From contig NZ_CP011504.1 of NCBI RefSeq assembly GCF_001028665.1, positions 2,542,001 to 2,606,000 of the forward strand: a stretch of 64,000 nucleotides of DNA, written 5' to 3'. Positions 36,304 through 44,692 of the stretch are shown one piece after another (the stretch's first letter is position 1; every line of letters begins with the position of its first letter). Origin of the DNA: Burkholderia pyrrocinia (GTDB taxonomy: Bacteria; Pseudomonadota; Gammaproteobacteria; Burkholderiales; Burkholderiaceae). Below the pieces are notes generated by a model. That model saw only the letters and a list, made by a program, of their open reading frames with translations, was not told the origin of the DNA and searched no databases. A program made the position numbers and the translations under genes.

Positions 36304-36417
36304 ATGCCTTTTCGAACCATCGTGATACTGGCGGCCGCGGCCATCGTGCTGGCCGGCTGCGTCGTGGTGCCGGCGCGTCCGGTGTATTACCGGCCCGCGC
36401 CGGTCGTCGTATATTGA
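36304..36417 (+). CDS. Tiny lipoprotein
   Basis: A 37-residue protein: a basic start, a hydrophobic segment ending in the lipobox VLAGC, then a short mature part CVVVPARPVYYRPAPVVVY. The lipobox and position within the ECF operon support a real gene despite the length. It is probably an outer-membrane-anchored peptide related in style to the YXWGXW lipoproteins nearby. The ribosome site is weak. Confidence 0.65.
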   Translation: MPFRTIVILAAAAIVLAGCVVVPARPVYYRPAPVVVY

Positions 36418-36616
36418 GCGCGCCGGCTGACGGTCGCGCGACCACCGGGCGACGCGTGACCGGCCGACAGGATCGATATGCCGCGCGACACGGATGTCGA
36501 TGAAACGGACATGGCTGACGCCGTGTGCGACGCCGCGCATGATGCGCACGGTGCCGCCGAACCGTCGGCGTGGCGTCGCGCGGCGATGGCCCGACGCATG
36601 CAAGGAGAGCACGACG

Positions 36617-36697
36617 ATGAGCTTCAGCCGGGCGGCGGGCAGACCTGCCGGCACAGGGCGGCGCAATCGCGCTGCGCGACGGAGCAGGCGGCGTTGA
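36617..36697 (+). CDS. Possible leader peptide coupled to the sigma gene
   Basis: A 26-codon frame with an excellent AAGGAGA site at 36601-36607 and an arginine-rich product (MSFSRAAGRP...). Its TGA (36695-36697) overlaps the TTG start I propose for the sigma factor (36694-36696). This would couple translation of the two. Composition alone does not prove it is a protein. Confidence 0.35.
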   Translation: MSFSRAAGRPAGTGRRNRAARRSRRR

Positions 36698-37263
36698 GCG
36701 ATCGCGGCGACCGCGATCCGGACGCGGAACTCGTCGCGCGCGTCGGCGCGCGCGATTCATCGGCGGTGCGCGTGCTCGTCGCGCGCAAGCTGCCGCGGCT
36801 GCTCGCATTGGCGACGCGCATGCTCGGCGACCGGAACGAAGCCGAGGACGTCGCGCAGGAGACGTTCTTGCGAATCTGGAACCAGGCGCCGCGCTGGCGC
36901 GAAGGCGAGGCGCGCTTCGATACGTGGCTGCATCGCGTCGTGCTGAACCTGTGCTACGACCGGTTGCGCGGCCGGCGCGAGGAGCCCGTCGATACGTTGC
37001 CCGACGTGCCGGACCCGCAGCCGGAGCCGGCCGCGCATGCGGAGCTGCGCTCGCGCGATGCGCGCGTGCGGCAGGCGCTCGCTGCGTTGCCGCCGCGGCA
37101 GCGGGAAGCGCTCGTGCTCCAGTACTATCAGGAACTGTCGAATGTGGAAGCGGCCAACCTGATGGGCATCACCGTCGATGCGCTCGAAAGCCTGCTCGCC
37201 CGCGCGAGGCGCAACCTGCGCGCGCAACTGGCCGGCGACCCACCTAGCGAGGACAAGCGATGA
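36694..37263 (+). CDS. ECF-family RNA polymerase sigma factor
   Basis: A 189-residue sigma factor with region 2 at about residues 28-95 (ARKLPRLLALATRMLGDRNE then AEDVAQETFLRIWNQ, RFDTWLHRVVLNLCYDRLR) and region 4 at ~125-180 (LPPRQREALVLQYYQEL, then the HTH SNVEAANLMGITVDALESLL). I propose a TTG start at 36694: it gives normal ECF length, has GGAG at 36681, and overlaps the stop of a short upstream frame. In-frame ATGs at 36478-36598 add a long atypical leader. Its stop overlaps the next gene (ATGA). It likely drives the two matching promoters at 35841 and 38353. Confidence 0.87.
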   Translation: MSDRGDRDPDAELVARVGARDSSAVRVLVARKLPRLLALATRMLGDRNEAEDVAQETFLRIWNQAPRWREGEARFDTWLHRVVLNLCYDRLRGRREEPVDTLPDVPDPQPEPAAHAELRSRDARVRQALAALPPRQREALVLQYYQELSNVEAANLMGITVDALESLLARARRNLRAQLAGDPPSEDKR

Positions 37264-37679
37264 CACCCGAACGATTTCGTACCATCGTCGCCGCGTACGG
37301 CTCGGACGCGCGGCGCTGGCCGGACGGCGAGCGCGCGGCCGCCGAGGCGTGGGCGCGCGCGAACCCGCGCGATGCGCTGCTGGCACTGGACGATGCCGCC
37401 GACCTCGATGCATGGCTCGCGTACGACACGGTCATGCCGCCCGCGCCGGCACTCGTCGAGCGCATCGTCGCGACGGCGCCCGCGCCGCAACGCGCGCGAC
37501 GGCGCGGCACCGTGTGGTGGTCGGGCGCGGCGTTCGCGGGCGTCGGCCTGGCCGGCGCGCTGGCGGGCGCGGTGGCCGTGTCGATGCTGATGCTCGGCAG
37601 CGTGCCGACGTCACTGCACGAACCGGGCTATCTGACGACGACGTTCGGTGGCCCGAGCGTCGACGGGAGCGACGAATGA
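37260..37679 (+). CDS. Single-helix membrane protein, candidate anti-sigma factor
   Basis: A 139-residue protein: a ~75-residue cytoplasmic part (MTPERFRTIVAAYGSDARRW and on), one transmembrane helix at ~85-110 (GAAFAGVGLAGALAGAVAVSMLML) and a short periplasmic tail. The HxxxCxxC zinc motif of classical anti-sigma factors is absent. Its position directly after, and overlapping, an ECF sigma gene is the standard site for an anti-sigma factor, so that role is inferred. The next gene overlaps its stop too. Confidence 0.7.
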   Translation: MTPERFRTIVAAYGSDARRWPDGERAAAEAWARANPRDALLALDDAADLDAWLAYDTVMPPAPALVERIVATAPAPQRARRRGTVWWSGAAFAGVGLAGALAGAVAVSMLMLGSVPTSLHEPGYLTTTFGGPSVDGSDE

Positions 37680-38179
37680 GCGAACGTGGCTGGAAATTCA
37701 TCCTCGTCGGCTCGGTCGTGCTGAACGTGTTCATGCTCGGCGCGATCGGGGGCGGCGCGTATCAGTGGTTCTCGACGCATCGCGATCTGCACGCGGAGGG
37801 CGCGCCCGCGCAACGCACTGCGTTGCGTTTCGCGGCGGACGAATTGTCCGATACGCGGCAGCGCGAGTTTGCCGCCGCGCTGAAGGCCGCGCGCAAGAAC
37901 GGCCGCGATTTCGCGCGGGAAGGGCGCGACGGCCGGATCACCGTGCTGGACCTGCTCGCCGCGCCGCAACTCGATCGCGCGGCGATCGACGCCGCACTTG
38001 ATCGCACGCGCGCGGCCGACACTGCGATGCGTGCGCAGGTCGAGCGCAGCGTCGTCGATTTCGCGGCGACGCTGACGCCCGAAGAGCGCGTGAAGTTCGT
38101 CGACGGGTTGCAGCACAGCGGCAACTGGCGTTTGCCGCCGAGACTGCAGAAGAAGCCGGACGCGCCGGCGAGCGAGTAA
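37676..38179 (+). CDS. CpxP/ZraP-like periplasmic sensor protein
   Basis: A 167-residue membrane-anchored periplasmic protein. An N-terminal helix (FILVGSVVLNVFMLGAIGGG) is followed by a helical domain with the repeated pattern of the heavy-metal-resistance/CpxP family (LSDTRQREFAAALKAARKNG; LTPEERVKFVDGLQ). Such proteins (CnrX-like or CpxP-like) sense metal or envelope stress and control partner regulators. It overlaps the candidate anti-sigma gene, so the three may form a sigma/anti-sigma/sensor module comparable to CnrHYX. Cys/His metal ligands are few, so the signal is unclear. Confidence 0.8.
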   Translation: MSERGWKFILVGSVVLNVFMLGAIGGGAYQWFSTHRDLHAEGAPAQRTALRFAADELSDTRQREFAAALKAARKNGRDFAREGRDGRITVLDLLAAPQLDRAAIDAALDRTRAADTAMRAQVERSVVDFAATLTPEERVKFVDGLQHSGNWRLPPRLQKKPDAPASE

Positions 38180-38194
38180 GTAAGCATCAGGCAG

Positions 38195-38219
38195 GGCGAC
38201 ACGCGATACGCGTGTCGCC
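38195..38219 (+). terminator. Stem-loop after the ECF operon
   Basis: Perfect 11-bp arms GGCGACACGCG/CGCGTGTCGCC with loop ATA start 16 bp after the last stop. No T-run follows, so termination may be Rho-assisted. Confidence 0.6.
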
Positions 38220-38352
38220 GACTCTCGCGATCGGTCACGCGCAATGCGTGCACGGGATGAATCGTTTCGCTGTTGCGCGTCGATGACTTGCGCCGTTACC
38301 GCGCGTCACCGCCACCGACTCTGCCGTTCCTCTCTTCCCCGATCCAAAAAAA

Positions 38353-38399
38353 TATTCGCCATCCCCGCGACGGATTTCCCGGCGTGCCCGCGTTAAACG
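38353..38399 (+). promoter_or_regulatory. Putative ECF promoter, copy B
   Basis: TATTCGCCA-N4-CGCGACGGATTTC-N12-CGTTAAACG has the same elements and exactly the same spacings as copy A at 35841-35887; the third element differs by one base (T/A). It ends 28 bp before the DUF1800 start. It is the best evidence that this operon belongs to the regulon of the adjacent ECF sigma factor. Confidence 0.65.
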
Positions 38400-38426
38400 T
38401 GGGTACGCACCGCAAGAGAGCCCGTC

Positions 38427-39830
38427 ATGGACCACCCGAACGACACCACGTCGGCCGCGATCGCGCTGAACCGCTTCGGTCTCGGCGCGCGGGCCGACGA
38501 AGCGCCGCCTGCCGACCCGAAGGCGGCGCTGGTCGCGCAACTTGACCGTTACGACGCGCGGCCCGCCGCGTGGGCCGGCGAACCGGACGCGGTCGCGCTT
38601 GCGACGCGCTTCGCGAACGCGCGCAACGCGATGACGGGCGACGATGCGGCCGCGAAACGCGCGACCGCGCAATCGATCCGGCGCGACGGCTACGACGCGT
38701 ATCGCAGCGCCGTCGCTGCACGGTTGAACAGCGCGCTGAACACGCCTGCGCCGTTCGTCGAGCGTCTCGTGCATTTCTGGGCGAACCATTTCGCGGTGTC
38801 GGTCGACAAGGGGCAGGTGGCTGCGTACGCGGGCGCGTTCGAACGCGACGCGATCCGACCGCACGTGCTCGGCCGCTTCGAGGACATGCTCGTGGCCGTC
38901 GAACAGCATCCCGCGATGCAGATCTTCCTCGACCAGGCGCGTTCGGTCGGCCCCGACAGCCCTGCGGCGTTGCGCGCGCAAGCGCGCAACCCATCCGCGA
39001 AACGCGGGCTCAACGAGAACCTCGCGCGCGAAATCATGGAGCTGCACACGCTCGGCGTGCGCACGGGCTACACGCAAGCCGACGTGACGGAATTCGCGCG
39101 CGCGCTGACGGGCTGGAGCATCGCAGGCGGACGCGGCCCGCAGCCGGGCGATGCCGCGCCCGGCGCGTTCGTGTTCCGTCCGAAGCTGCATGAACCGGGC
39201 ACGCGCACGGTGATGGGGCGCACCTACGACCAGCCGGGCGAAGCGCAGGCGCGCGCGATCCTCCACGACCTCGCGCGGTCGGACGCGACGGGCCGGCATG
39301 TCGCGTTCCAGCTTGCCCGTCATTTCGTCGCCGACAATCCGCCGCCCGTGCTGACCGACCGGCTGGCCCGCGCGTTCGATGCGAGCGGCGGCGATTTGCC
39401 GACCGTCTATCGCGCACTCGTCGATGCGCCCGATGCGTGGTCGCCGGTCAATCGCAAGTTCAAGACGCCGTGGGAGTGGGCCGTATCGTCGCTGCGCGGG
39501 CTCGGCTGGCGCGAGATGGACGATCGGGGCGACCTGAAGGCCGCGCCGCTGCTCGCGCAGCTCGGCCAGCCGGTGTGGCGGCCGGGCTCGCCGGCCGGCT
39601 ATGACGACGTGGCCGCGAGCTGGGCCGCACCCGACGCGCTCGTGCGCCGCGTCGAGATCGCGCAGCGTCTGGCCGCGCGCACCGGCGACCGGCTCGACCC
39701 GCGCACGCTCGGCAACACGCTGCTCGCCGGCTCGATGAGCGCGCCGACGGCGACCGCGCTGTCGCGCGCCGAAAGCGCCACCACGTCGCTCGCGCTGCTG
39801 CTCGTATCGCCCGATTTCCAACGGAGATGA
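38427..39830 (+). CDS. DUF1800 protein
   Basis: A 467-residue protein of the DUF1800 family, recognised from the N-terminal ALNRFGLGAR, the FWANHFAVS segment near 120 and RGLNENLAREIMELHTLGV followed by YTQADVTEFARALTGW. No signal peptide is seen. DUF1800 proteins are almost always paired with a Tat-exported DUF1501 protein, as here; their joint biochemical role is unknown. Its stop overlaps the next gene region and the operon follows a putative ECF promoter. Confidence 0.87.
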   Translation: MDHPNDTTSAAIALNRFGLGARADEAPPADPKAALVAQLDRYDARPAAWAGEPDAVALATRFANARNAMTGDDAAAKRATAQSIRRDGYDAYRSAVAARLNSALNTPAPFVERLVHFWANHFAVSVDKGQVAAYAGAFERDAIRPHVLGRFEDMLVAVEQHPAMQIFLDQARSVGPDSPAALRAQARNPSAKRGLNENLAREIMELHTLGVRTGYTQADVTEFARALTGWSIAGGRGPQPGDAAPGAFVFRPKLHEPGTRTVMGRTYDQPGEAQARAILHDLARSDATGRHVAFQLARHFVADNPPPVLTDRLARAFDASGGDLPTVYRALVDAPDAWSPVNRKFKTPWEWAVSSLRGLGWREMDDRGDLKAAPLLAQLGQPVWRPGSPAGYDDVAASWAAPDALVRRVEIAQRLAARTGDRLDPRTLGNTLLAGSMSAPTATALSRAESATTSLALLLVSPDFQRR

Positions 39831-39832
39831 AC

Positions 39833-40990
39833 ATGGCACTGTCCCGCCGACAATTCCTCAGCATCGCCGCGGCCGGCGCAGGCGCGATCCTCGTCGCGCC
39901 GCGGATCGTGTTCGCGAACGTCGAGACCGACCGGCGCTTCGTGTTCGTGATCCAGCGCGGCGCGGCCGACGGCCTGAACATCGTCGTCCCGTATGCCGAA
40001 CCCGCGTATGCGTCGCTGCGCGGCGCGCTCGCGATCGACCCCGCGGCCGCAACGCGGCTCGACGGCACGTTCGCGCTGCATCCGTCGCTCGCGCAGACCG
40101 CGCAGCTGTACCGCGACGGGCAGGCGCTGTTCGTCCACGCGATCGCGTCGCCGTATCGCGACCGCTCGCATTTCGACGGGCAGAACGTGCTCGAAACAGG
40201 CGGCCGCGCGCCCTATCAGGTGAAGGACGGCTGGCTGAACCGGCTCGCCGCGCTGCTGCCGGCGACGCGCGAAAGCGCGATCGCGTTCGCGCCGACCGTG
40301 CCGCTCGCGTTGCGCGGCACCGTGCAGGCCGCTTCGTATGCGCCGTCCGGTTTGCCGGCCGCGCCGGACGACCTGCTCGCGCGCGTGTCGGCGCTCTACG
40401 AGGCCGACGCGCAGCTCGGCCCGCTGTGGCAGTCGGCGATGGAAGCGCGCGGCCTCGCCGGCGACGCGCATGCGCGGCAGGACCCGGCGGGCGTCGGCAA
40501 GCTTGCCGCGACGTTTCTCGCGCGCGACGACGGCCCGCGGATCGCGATGATCGAAACGGGCGGCTGGGACACGCACAGCGCGCAGAACGCGCGACTCGCG
40601 AATCAACTGAAGGCGCTCGACACGATGCTCGCCGCGCTGCGCGACGGCCTCGGGTCCGCATGGCAGCAGACCACGGTGCTGGTCGCGACCGAGTTCGGCC
40701 GCACGGCCGCGGCGAACGGCACGGGCGGCACCGATCACGGGCAGGCGTCGGTTGCGATGCTCGCCGGCGGCGCGGTCGCGGGCGGCCGCGTGATCGCCGA
40801 CTGGCCGGGGCTGCGGCCGGGCGATCTGTACGAAGGGCGCGACCTGAAACCGACCGCGTCGCTCGATGCGCTGATCGCGGGGGCGGCCGCCGAAAGCCTG
40901 CGGCTCAATCCCCGCCGCACCGCCTCCGCGCTGTTCGCGGAAAGCGGCGAGACGCGGCCGATGACCGGCCTGATTCGCGGGGTTGCGTGA
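39833..40990 (+). CDS. Tat-exported DUF1501 protein
   Basis: A 385-residue protein with a twin-arginine signal (SRRQFLSIAAAG) and the DUF1501 fold, related to alkaline-phosphatase/sulfatase-like enzymes: VFVIQRGAADGLN near the start, then IETGGWDTHS and ATEFGRTAAANGTGGTDHG. Start 39833 is preferred over 39827 because GGAG at 39823-39826 is then 6 nt away. It is coupled to the DUF1800 gene and followed by a YXWGXW lipoprotein gene. Enzyme activity is not established for this family. Confidence 0.87.
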   Translation: MALSRRQFLSIAAAGAGAILVAPRIVFANVETDRRFVFVIQRGAADGLNIVVPYAEPAYASLRGALAIDPAAATRLDGTFALHPSLAQTAQLYRDGQALFVHAIASPYRDRSHFDGQNVLETGGRAPYQVKDGWLNRLAALLPATRESAIAFAPTVPLALRGTVQAASYAPSGLPAAPDDLLARVSALYEADAQLGPLWQSAMEARGLAGDAHARQDPAGVGKLAATFLARDDGPRIAMIETGGWDTHSAQNARLANQLKALDTMLAALRDGLGSAWQQTTVLVATEFGRTAAANGTGGTDHGQASVAMLAGGAVAGGRVIADWPGLRPGDLYEGRDLKPTASLDALIAGAAAESLRLNPRRTASALFAESGETRPMTGLIRGVA

Positions 40991-41049
40991 CGCGGTGCGT
41001 TTCGGCGTTCGACCGTGCCGACCGATTACACAACAAGGGAGAATCGAAG

Positions 41050-41268
41050 ATGAAGATCCGATCCGTTTCGCTTGCCGTGCTGGTGTGCGCGAGTGCCGTG
41101 CTGATGTCCGCCTGCGTGGTGGAACCCGTGCGGCCGCCGCAGCCGGCACCGCTCGTCGAAGTGGCGCCGCCGCCACCGGCCCCCGGCTATCGCTGGGCGA
41201 AGGGGCATTACCGGTGGGCCGGCAATCACTGGGCATGGGTGCCCGGGCATTGGGTGGCCGTGTACTGA
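41050..41268 (+). CDS. YXWGXW-type lipoprotein
   Basis: A 72-residue lipoprotein. The signal peptide ends in the lipobox LMSAC, followed by a proline-rich linker and two aromatic repeats (YRWAKGHYRW, WAWVPGHWVAVY). GGGAGAA lies upstream at 41036. It resembles the YXWGXW protein at 35934, so both ECF-linked operons carry this envelope family. It lies 59 bp after the DUF1501 gene and is probably co-transcribed. Confidence 0.83.
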   Translation: MKIRSVSLAVLVCASAVLMSACVVEPVRPPQPAPLVEVAPPPPAPGYRWAKGHYRWAGNHWAWVPGHWVAVY

Positions 41269-41437
41269 CGGGTGAGACGTGCCGCCGCGTGCCGCGCGGC
41301 ACGGGTGCCGGGAAGCGAGGCGGCGTATTGAACCGCGATGCGCATTGGCCTAAGCTTCCGGATCCCGACGGCGGGCATTCCCGTTCGTCCGTCACGGCGA
41401 GCCGATGCGCGGCCGCCGTTTTTTCTACGGCACCCAC

Positions 41438-41836
41438 ATGAAGGCATGGCTCGTTGCACTGGCCGTCGCGGCCGGCATGACCGGCGCGCAGGCCGCGTCG
41501 TTCGACTGCGCGAAGGCGTCCACGTTCGTGGAGCGCGAAATCTGCGGCAATCCGGCGTTGTCGCGTCTCGACGATGCGCTCAACGCGGATTACAAGCACG
41601 TCGTGGACGACTTCGCCAACTATCCGGTCGAGGATCCGCCCGAATATCACCAGTTCGTCGCAAGCCAGAAGGTGTGGCTGAAGGCGCGCAACCGCTGCAC
41701 GACGACGCAGTGCCTGATCGACAGTTACCGCAAGCGCATCGACGCGTTGTGCGGCCAGATCGACGTGCCGGCGGAAAGCGACCGCGCGAAGTGCCGCAGC
41801 AACGGCGGCCTCGGCGGACTCGAACTCGTTCACTGA
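41438..41836 (+). CDS. LprI-like exported protein
   Basis: A 132-residue secreted protein. The signal peptide ends near AQAA and the mature part has the LprI N-terminal pattern: SFDCAKASTFVEREICGNPA, then LSRLDDALNADYK, W-x3-RN-x-C, and C-x5-RIDALC. Six cysteines suggest disulfides. LprI-type proteins include lysozyme inhibitors, but many are uncharacterised. The start at 41438 (MKAWLVALA) is the one that opens the signal peptide. It stands alone before a converging recombinase gene. Confidence 0.8.
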   Translation: MKAWLVALAVAAGMTGAQAASFDCAKASTFVEREICGNPALSRLDDALNADYKHVVDDFANYPVEDPPEYHQFVASQKVWLKARNRCTTTQCLIDSYRKRIDALCGQIDVPAESDRAKCRSNGGLGGLELVH

Positions 41837-41911
41837 GCATCGGGGCGAAATACGAGCCGGCGTCGACATCGGCGGCCCGCACTCGCGCGCAGCACGCGGA
41901 GCGTCTGCAAC

Positions 41912-43105
41912 CTACCACCCGATCCGGTGCTTCTCCTCCGTCTCGCGATGCCGCCAGTCGTCATCCGCGTGCAGGTACTGGCTCGTCGTCGTGAGCGACA
42001 CGTGACCGAGGTTGTCGCGCACGAGCCGCAGGTCGACACGGCCGTCGGCCATATGCGAGCCCGCGCTGTGGCGCAGCCAGTGCGCGGACGCCTGTTCGAG
42101 CACGCGCGCCTGTTCGTCGCCGGCTGCGCCGTTCGCGCGCAGCCGGTCGGCCGCGTGCCGGAACACCTGCTTCACGATCCGGTGCAGCGCCGCGCGTGTG
42201 AGCGGCTTGCGCGCCTGGCCGAGCGGCAGCACGAGCGGCGTGGGTTCGCCGTCGGACGGCAGCGCGGGCAGGCCGTGCGCGCGCCGGTAGCGCGACAGTT
42301 CGGCCATCATCTCGTCGGTGGCCGGCACGAGCCGCTGCCGGCCGCCTTTGCCCGTCACGTCGAGCCACCAGCGATCGTGCCCGTTCGCGTCGCGCCGGCA
42401 GAAGAACTGGCCCATCGTCGTGTCGGCCGCTTCGGTGATGCGCAGCCCGCCGAGATACAGCACCGTGAACAACCAGCGCGCGCGATCCGCGTGGAAGCAC
42501 GCACGCGCGTCGTCGCGCGGCATCGCGGCGATCGTGTCCTTGACCGACTGCCACAGCGGTTGCCCGAGATGGCGCGTGACGCGCGGCGCGGGACGACGCT
42601 GCCGCTGCCGCGACAACGCCAGCGGATTGCCGGCGAGGTAGCCGGCCTGCACGAGCCACGAGAACATCACGTTCAGGATCACCAGCGCCTGCCGCTGGCT
42701 GGCCGGCGACAGCGGCCCGTAGAACGGCCGCCAGCGCGGGTCGTCGCGCGGGTGCTTGCGGCCGCCGTTCGCGCACCATACGTCGGCCGGCGCCGGCGCG
42801 AACAGGAACTGCCGGTAGACGACGAGATCTTCACGCGTGAGCGACGACAGCGGCTTGCCGCACGCGATCACGGCCCACAGCAGCAGGCGCTCGGCTTCCT
42901 TGCGGTAGTTCTGGAATGTGGTCGGCGTATCGACGAAGCGCGCGAGCCATGCGCGCACGGCGTCGAGATCGTTGGTCGCGGCGATCTGCGGATGCGCGCT
43001 GTTTGAGCGGTTGGTGCCCGCGCGTCCGTCGAGTGCGGCCGGCACGGTCAGCGTATCGATCGGCAACGGACGCAGCGCGGCGTCGGACGGAACGGGTGAG
43101 GTCAT
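41912..43105 (-). CDS. Tyrosine recombinase (site-specific integrase)
   Basis: A 397-residue integrase. The SAM-like DNA-binding domain spans roughly 50-170, the catalytic domain 190-390. Active-site elements are visible: Arg in GGLRITEA, Lys in VTGKGGRQRLV, H-x2-R in HWLRHSAG, His in LGHVSLTT and the Tyr nucleophile in SQYLHA. No phage, plasmid or attachment site was found beside it. The gene is probably chromosomal, perhaps the last trace of an element or a housekeeping-type orphan. The start is uncertain (43105 or 43126). Confidence 0.87.
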   Translation of the reverse strand: MTSPVPSDAALRPLPIDTLTVPAALDGRAGTNRSNSAHPQIAATNDLDAVRAWLARFVDTPTTFQNYRKEAERLLLWAVIACGKPLSSLTREDLVVYRQFLFAPAPADVWCANGGRKHPRDDPRWRPFYGPLSPASQRQALVILNVMFSWLVQAGYLAGNPLALSRQRQRRPAPRVTRHLGQPLWQSVKDTIAAMPRDDARACFHADRARWLFTVLYLGGLRITEAADTTMGQFFCRRDANGHDRWWLDVTGKGGRQRLVPATDEMMAELSRYRRAHGLPALPSDGEPTPLVLPLGQARKPLTRAALHRIVKQVFRHAADRLRANGAAGDEQARVLEQASAHWLRHSAGSHMADGRVDLRLVRDNLGHVSLTTTSQYLHADDDWRHRETEEKHRIGW

Positions 43106-43292
43106 GCGGAGGGGAGCGCAGTGCATGCCGCGCGGGCGTGGTCAGGCGGACGAACGCAGCGCGACAAAGCGTATCGGGAAGCGCCGATGGTACACGATCG
43201 TCATGCGGTGAATCGGCCGCCGACGGCGATTGACAGACCGGCGACATGAGCGACGCGACCGCACGACGAACGTATCGCGCGGCGCGAACGCC

Positions 43293-44468
43293 TCACCCCA
43301 GCGACAGCACGCTGTTCAGCAACGTCCGCACCAGCGTCGCCTGTCGCGTGACGCCGGTCTTCGAAAAGATCGCACGCAGGTGCGAGCGCGCGGTGTTCTT
43401 GCTGATCGCGAGCGCGTCGGCCGCTTCCTCGAGCGTCTGCCCGTTGACGAGCGCGAGCGCCAGCGCGGTTTCGGCCGGCGTGAGGTCGAACAGCTTGCGC
43501 ACGATGTCGTGCGACGCCTGCGACTTGCGCTCGGCATCGCGGATGAACACCGCGCACGCCGGCCGGCGCGGATTGTCCTCCGACCATTCGCTCAACGGGA
43601 CCGCGCGGATCAGCACGCCGAGCCGCGCCTTGCCGGACGGGCGCGGCACCGCGATCGCCTGCACGACCGACGGCACGCCGCCCGCGCGTTCCGCGAGCAC
43701 CTGGCGGATCAGCTTCTGCAGCTTGCGGTCCTCCAGCGGATACGACGCCTCGAGCGCGCCGCCGCGCACGCGCAGGCCGTCGCATTCGGCGAAGATCTCG
43801 TCCGCGACGGAATTGGTTTTCATGATCGCGCCGCGCTCGTCGAGAATCGCGGTGCCGACGAGCATGCGGTCGATCGTGCTCGCATACAGCGTGCGTTCGG
43901 ATTCGACCATCCCGAACTTCGCGTGCAGCCGCACCGCGCGCTTCAGGTGCGGCAGCAGCGCGTTGCAGGCAGCCTTGTCGGTCGCCGAGAACGCGTCGCC
44001 GCGATGCGGACGGCACACGCGGAAACGGCACTCGATGCCGTCATGCGTGCGCAGGTCGGCGCCCATCAGGTAGCCGACGTCGTGCGGTTTCATGAACTCG
44101 CGATACATGGTGCTGCTGCGCCACACGCCCAGGCCGAGCAGCTCGTCGACGGTGACGACGTGGTCGGTCGGCAGGTTCACGAACGGATCGAGCGCGTAGT
44201 AATAATTGTTGTACGACGCGACGCCCGTCAGCGGCGCGCTGTGCTCGGACGCATTGATCATCAGCCCCGCGTGGCCGCTGGCCGGCCAGCGCAGGATCAT
44301 CGTCACGTAGTTCGCGTGCAGGTGCGCGCGGATCTGTTCCAGCGCGCCGCCCCACGGCACGTTTTCCAGCGGGCCTTCGTAGATTGTCGTGAGCAGCGTG
44401 TCGAACTGTTCGAGCGTCAGTTTCGATCGGGCGAGGTGCGGCGGAAGGGCCGGGGGCGCCGTGGTCAT
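43293..44468 (-). CDS. LuxR-family transcriptional regulator
   Basis: A 391-residue regulator. The C-terminal LuxR helix-turn-helix spans about 325-388 (LTPAETALALALVNGQTLEE, then SKNTARSHLRAIFSKTGV). The N-terminal ~300 residues form a sensory region that I do not recognise as an autoinducer or receiver domain; a PAS-like stretch (STIDRMLVGTAILDERGAI) lies near 220. The start at 44468 has AGGAGA upstream. Divergent from a DUF4377 lipoprotein gene. The target is unknown. Confidence 0.83.
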   Translation of the reverse strand: MTTAPPALPPHLARSKLTLEQFDTLLTTIYEGPLENVPWGGALEQIRAHLHANYVTMILRWPASGHAGLMINASEHSAPLTGVASYNNYYYALDPFVNLPTDHVVTVDELLGLGVWRSSTMYREFMKPHDVGYLMGADLRTHDGIECRFRVCRPHRGDAFSATDKAACNALLPHLKRAVRLHAKFGMVESERTLYASTIDRMLVGTAILDERGAIMKTNSVADEIFAECDGLRVRGGALEASYPLEDRKLQKLIRQVLAERAGGVPSVVQAIAVPRPSGKARLGVLIRAVPLSEWSEDNPRRPACAVFIRDAERKSQASHDIVRKLFDLTPAETALALALVNGQTLEEAADALAISKNTARSHLRAIFSKTGVTRQATLVRTLLNSVLSLG

Positions 44469-44692
44469 TCGGGTTGTCTCCTGTTGCGGCCGACGGGCCG
44501 CGAGGCGCCCGGCGTGCATGTGCGGACCGCCGGCGGCGATGCGCGCGGCTGAACGGGAACACGGTAACGTGTCGGCGCACGCGCGACATCGCACGAATGA
44601 GGGTGGCGGATCGCCTTCTGTAAGCTATTTGTGAACTTTCCCGCCGCGCTGTCCGTCTAAACGCCCCTCCAACGCTTCCAGAGGAACACCAG

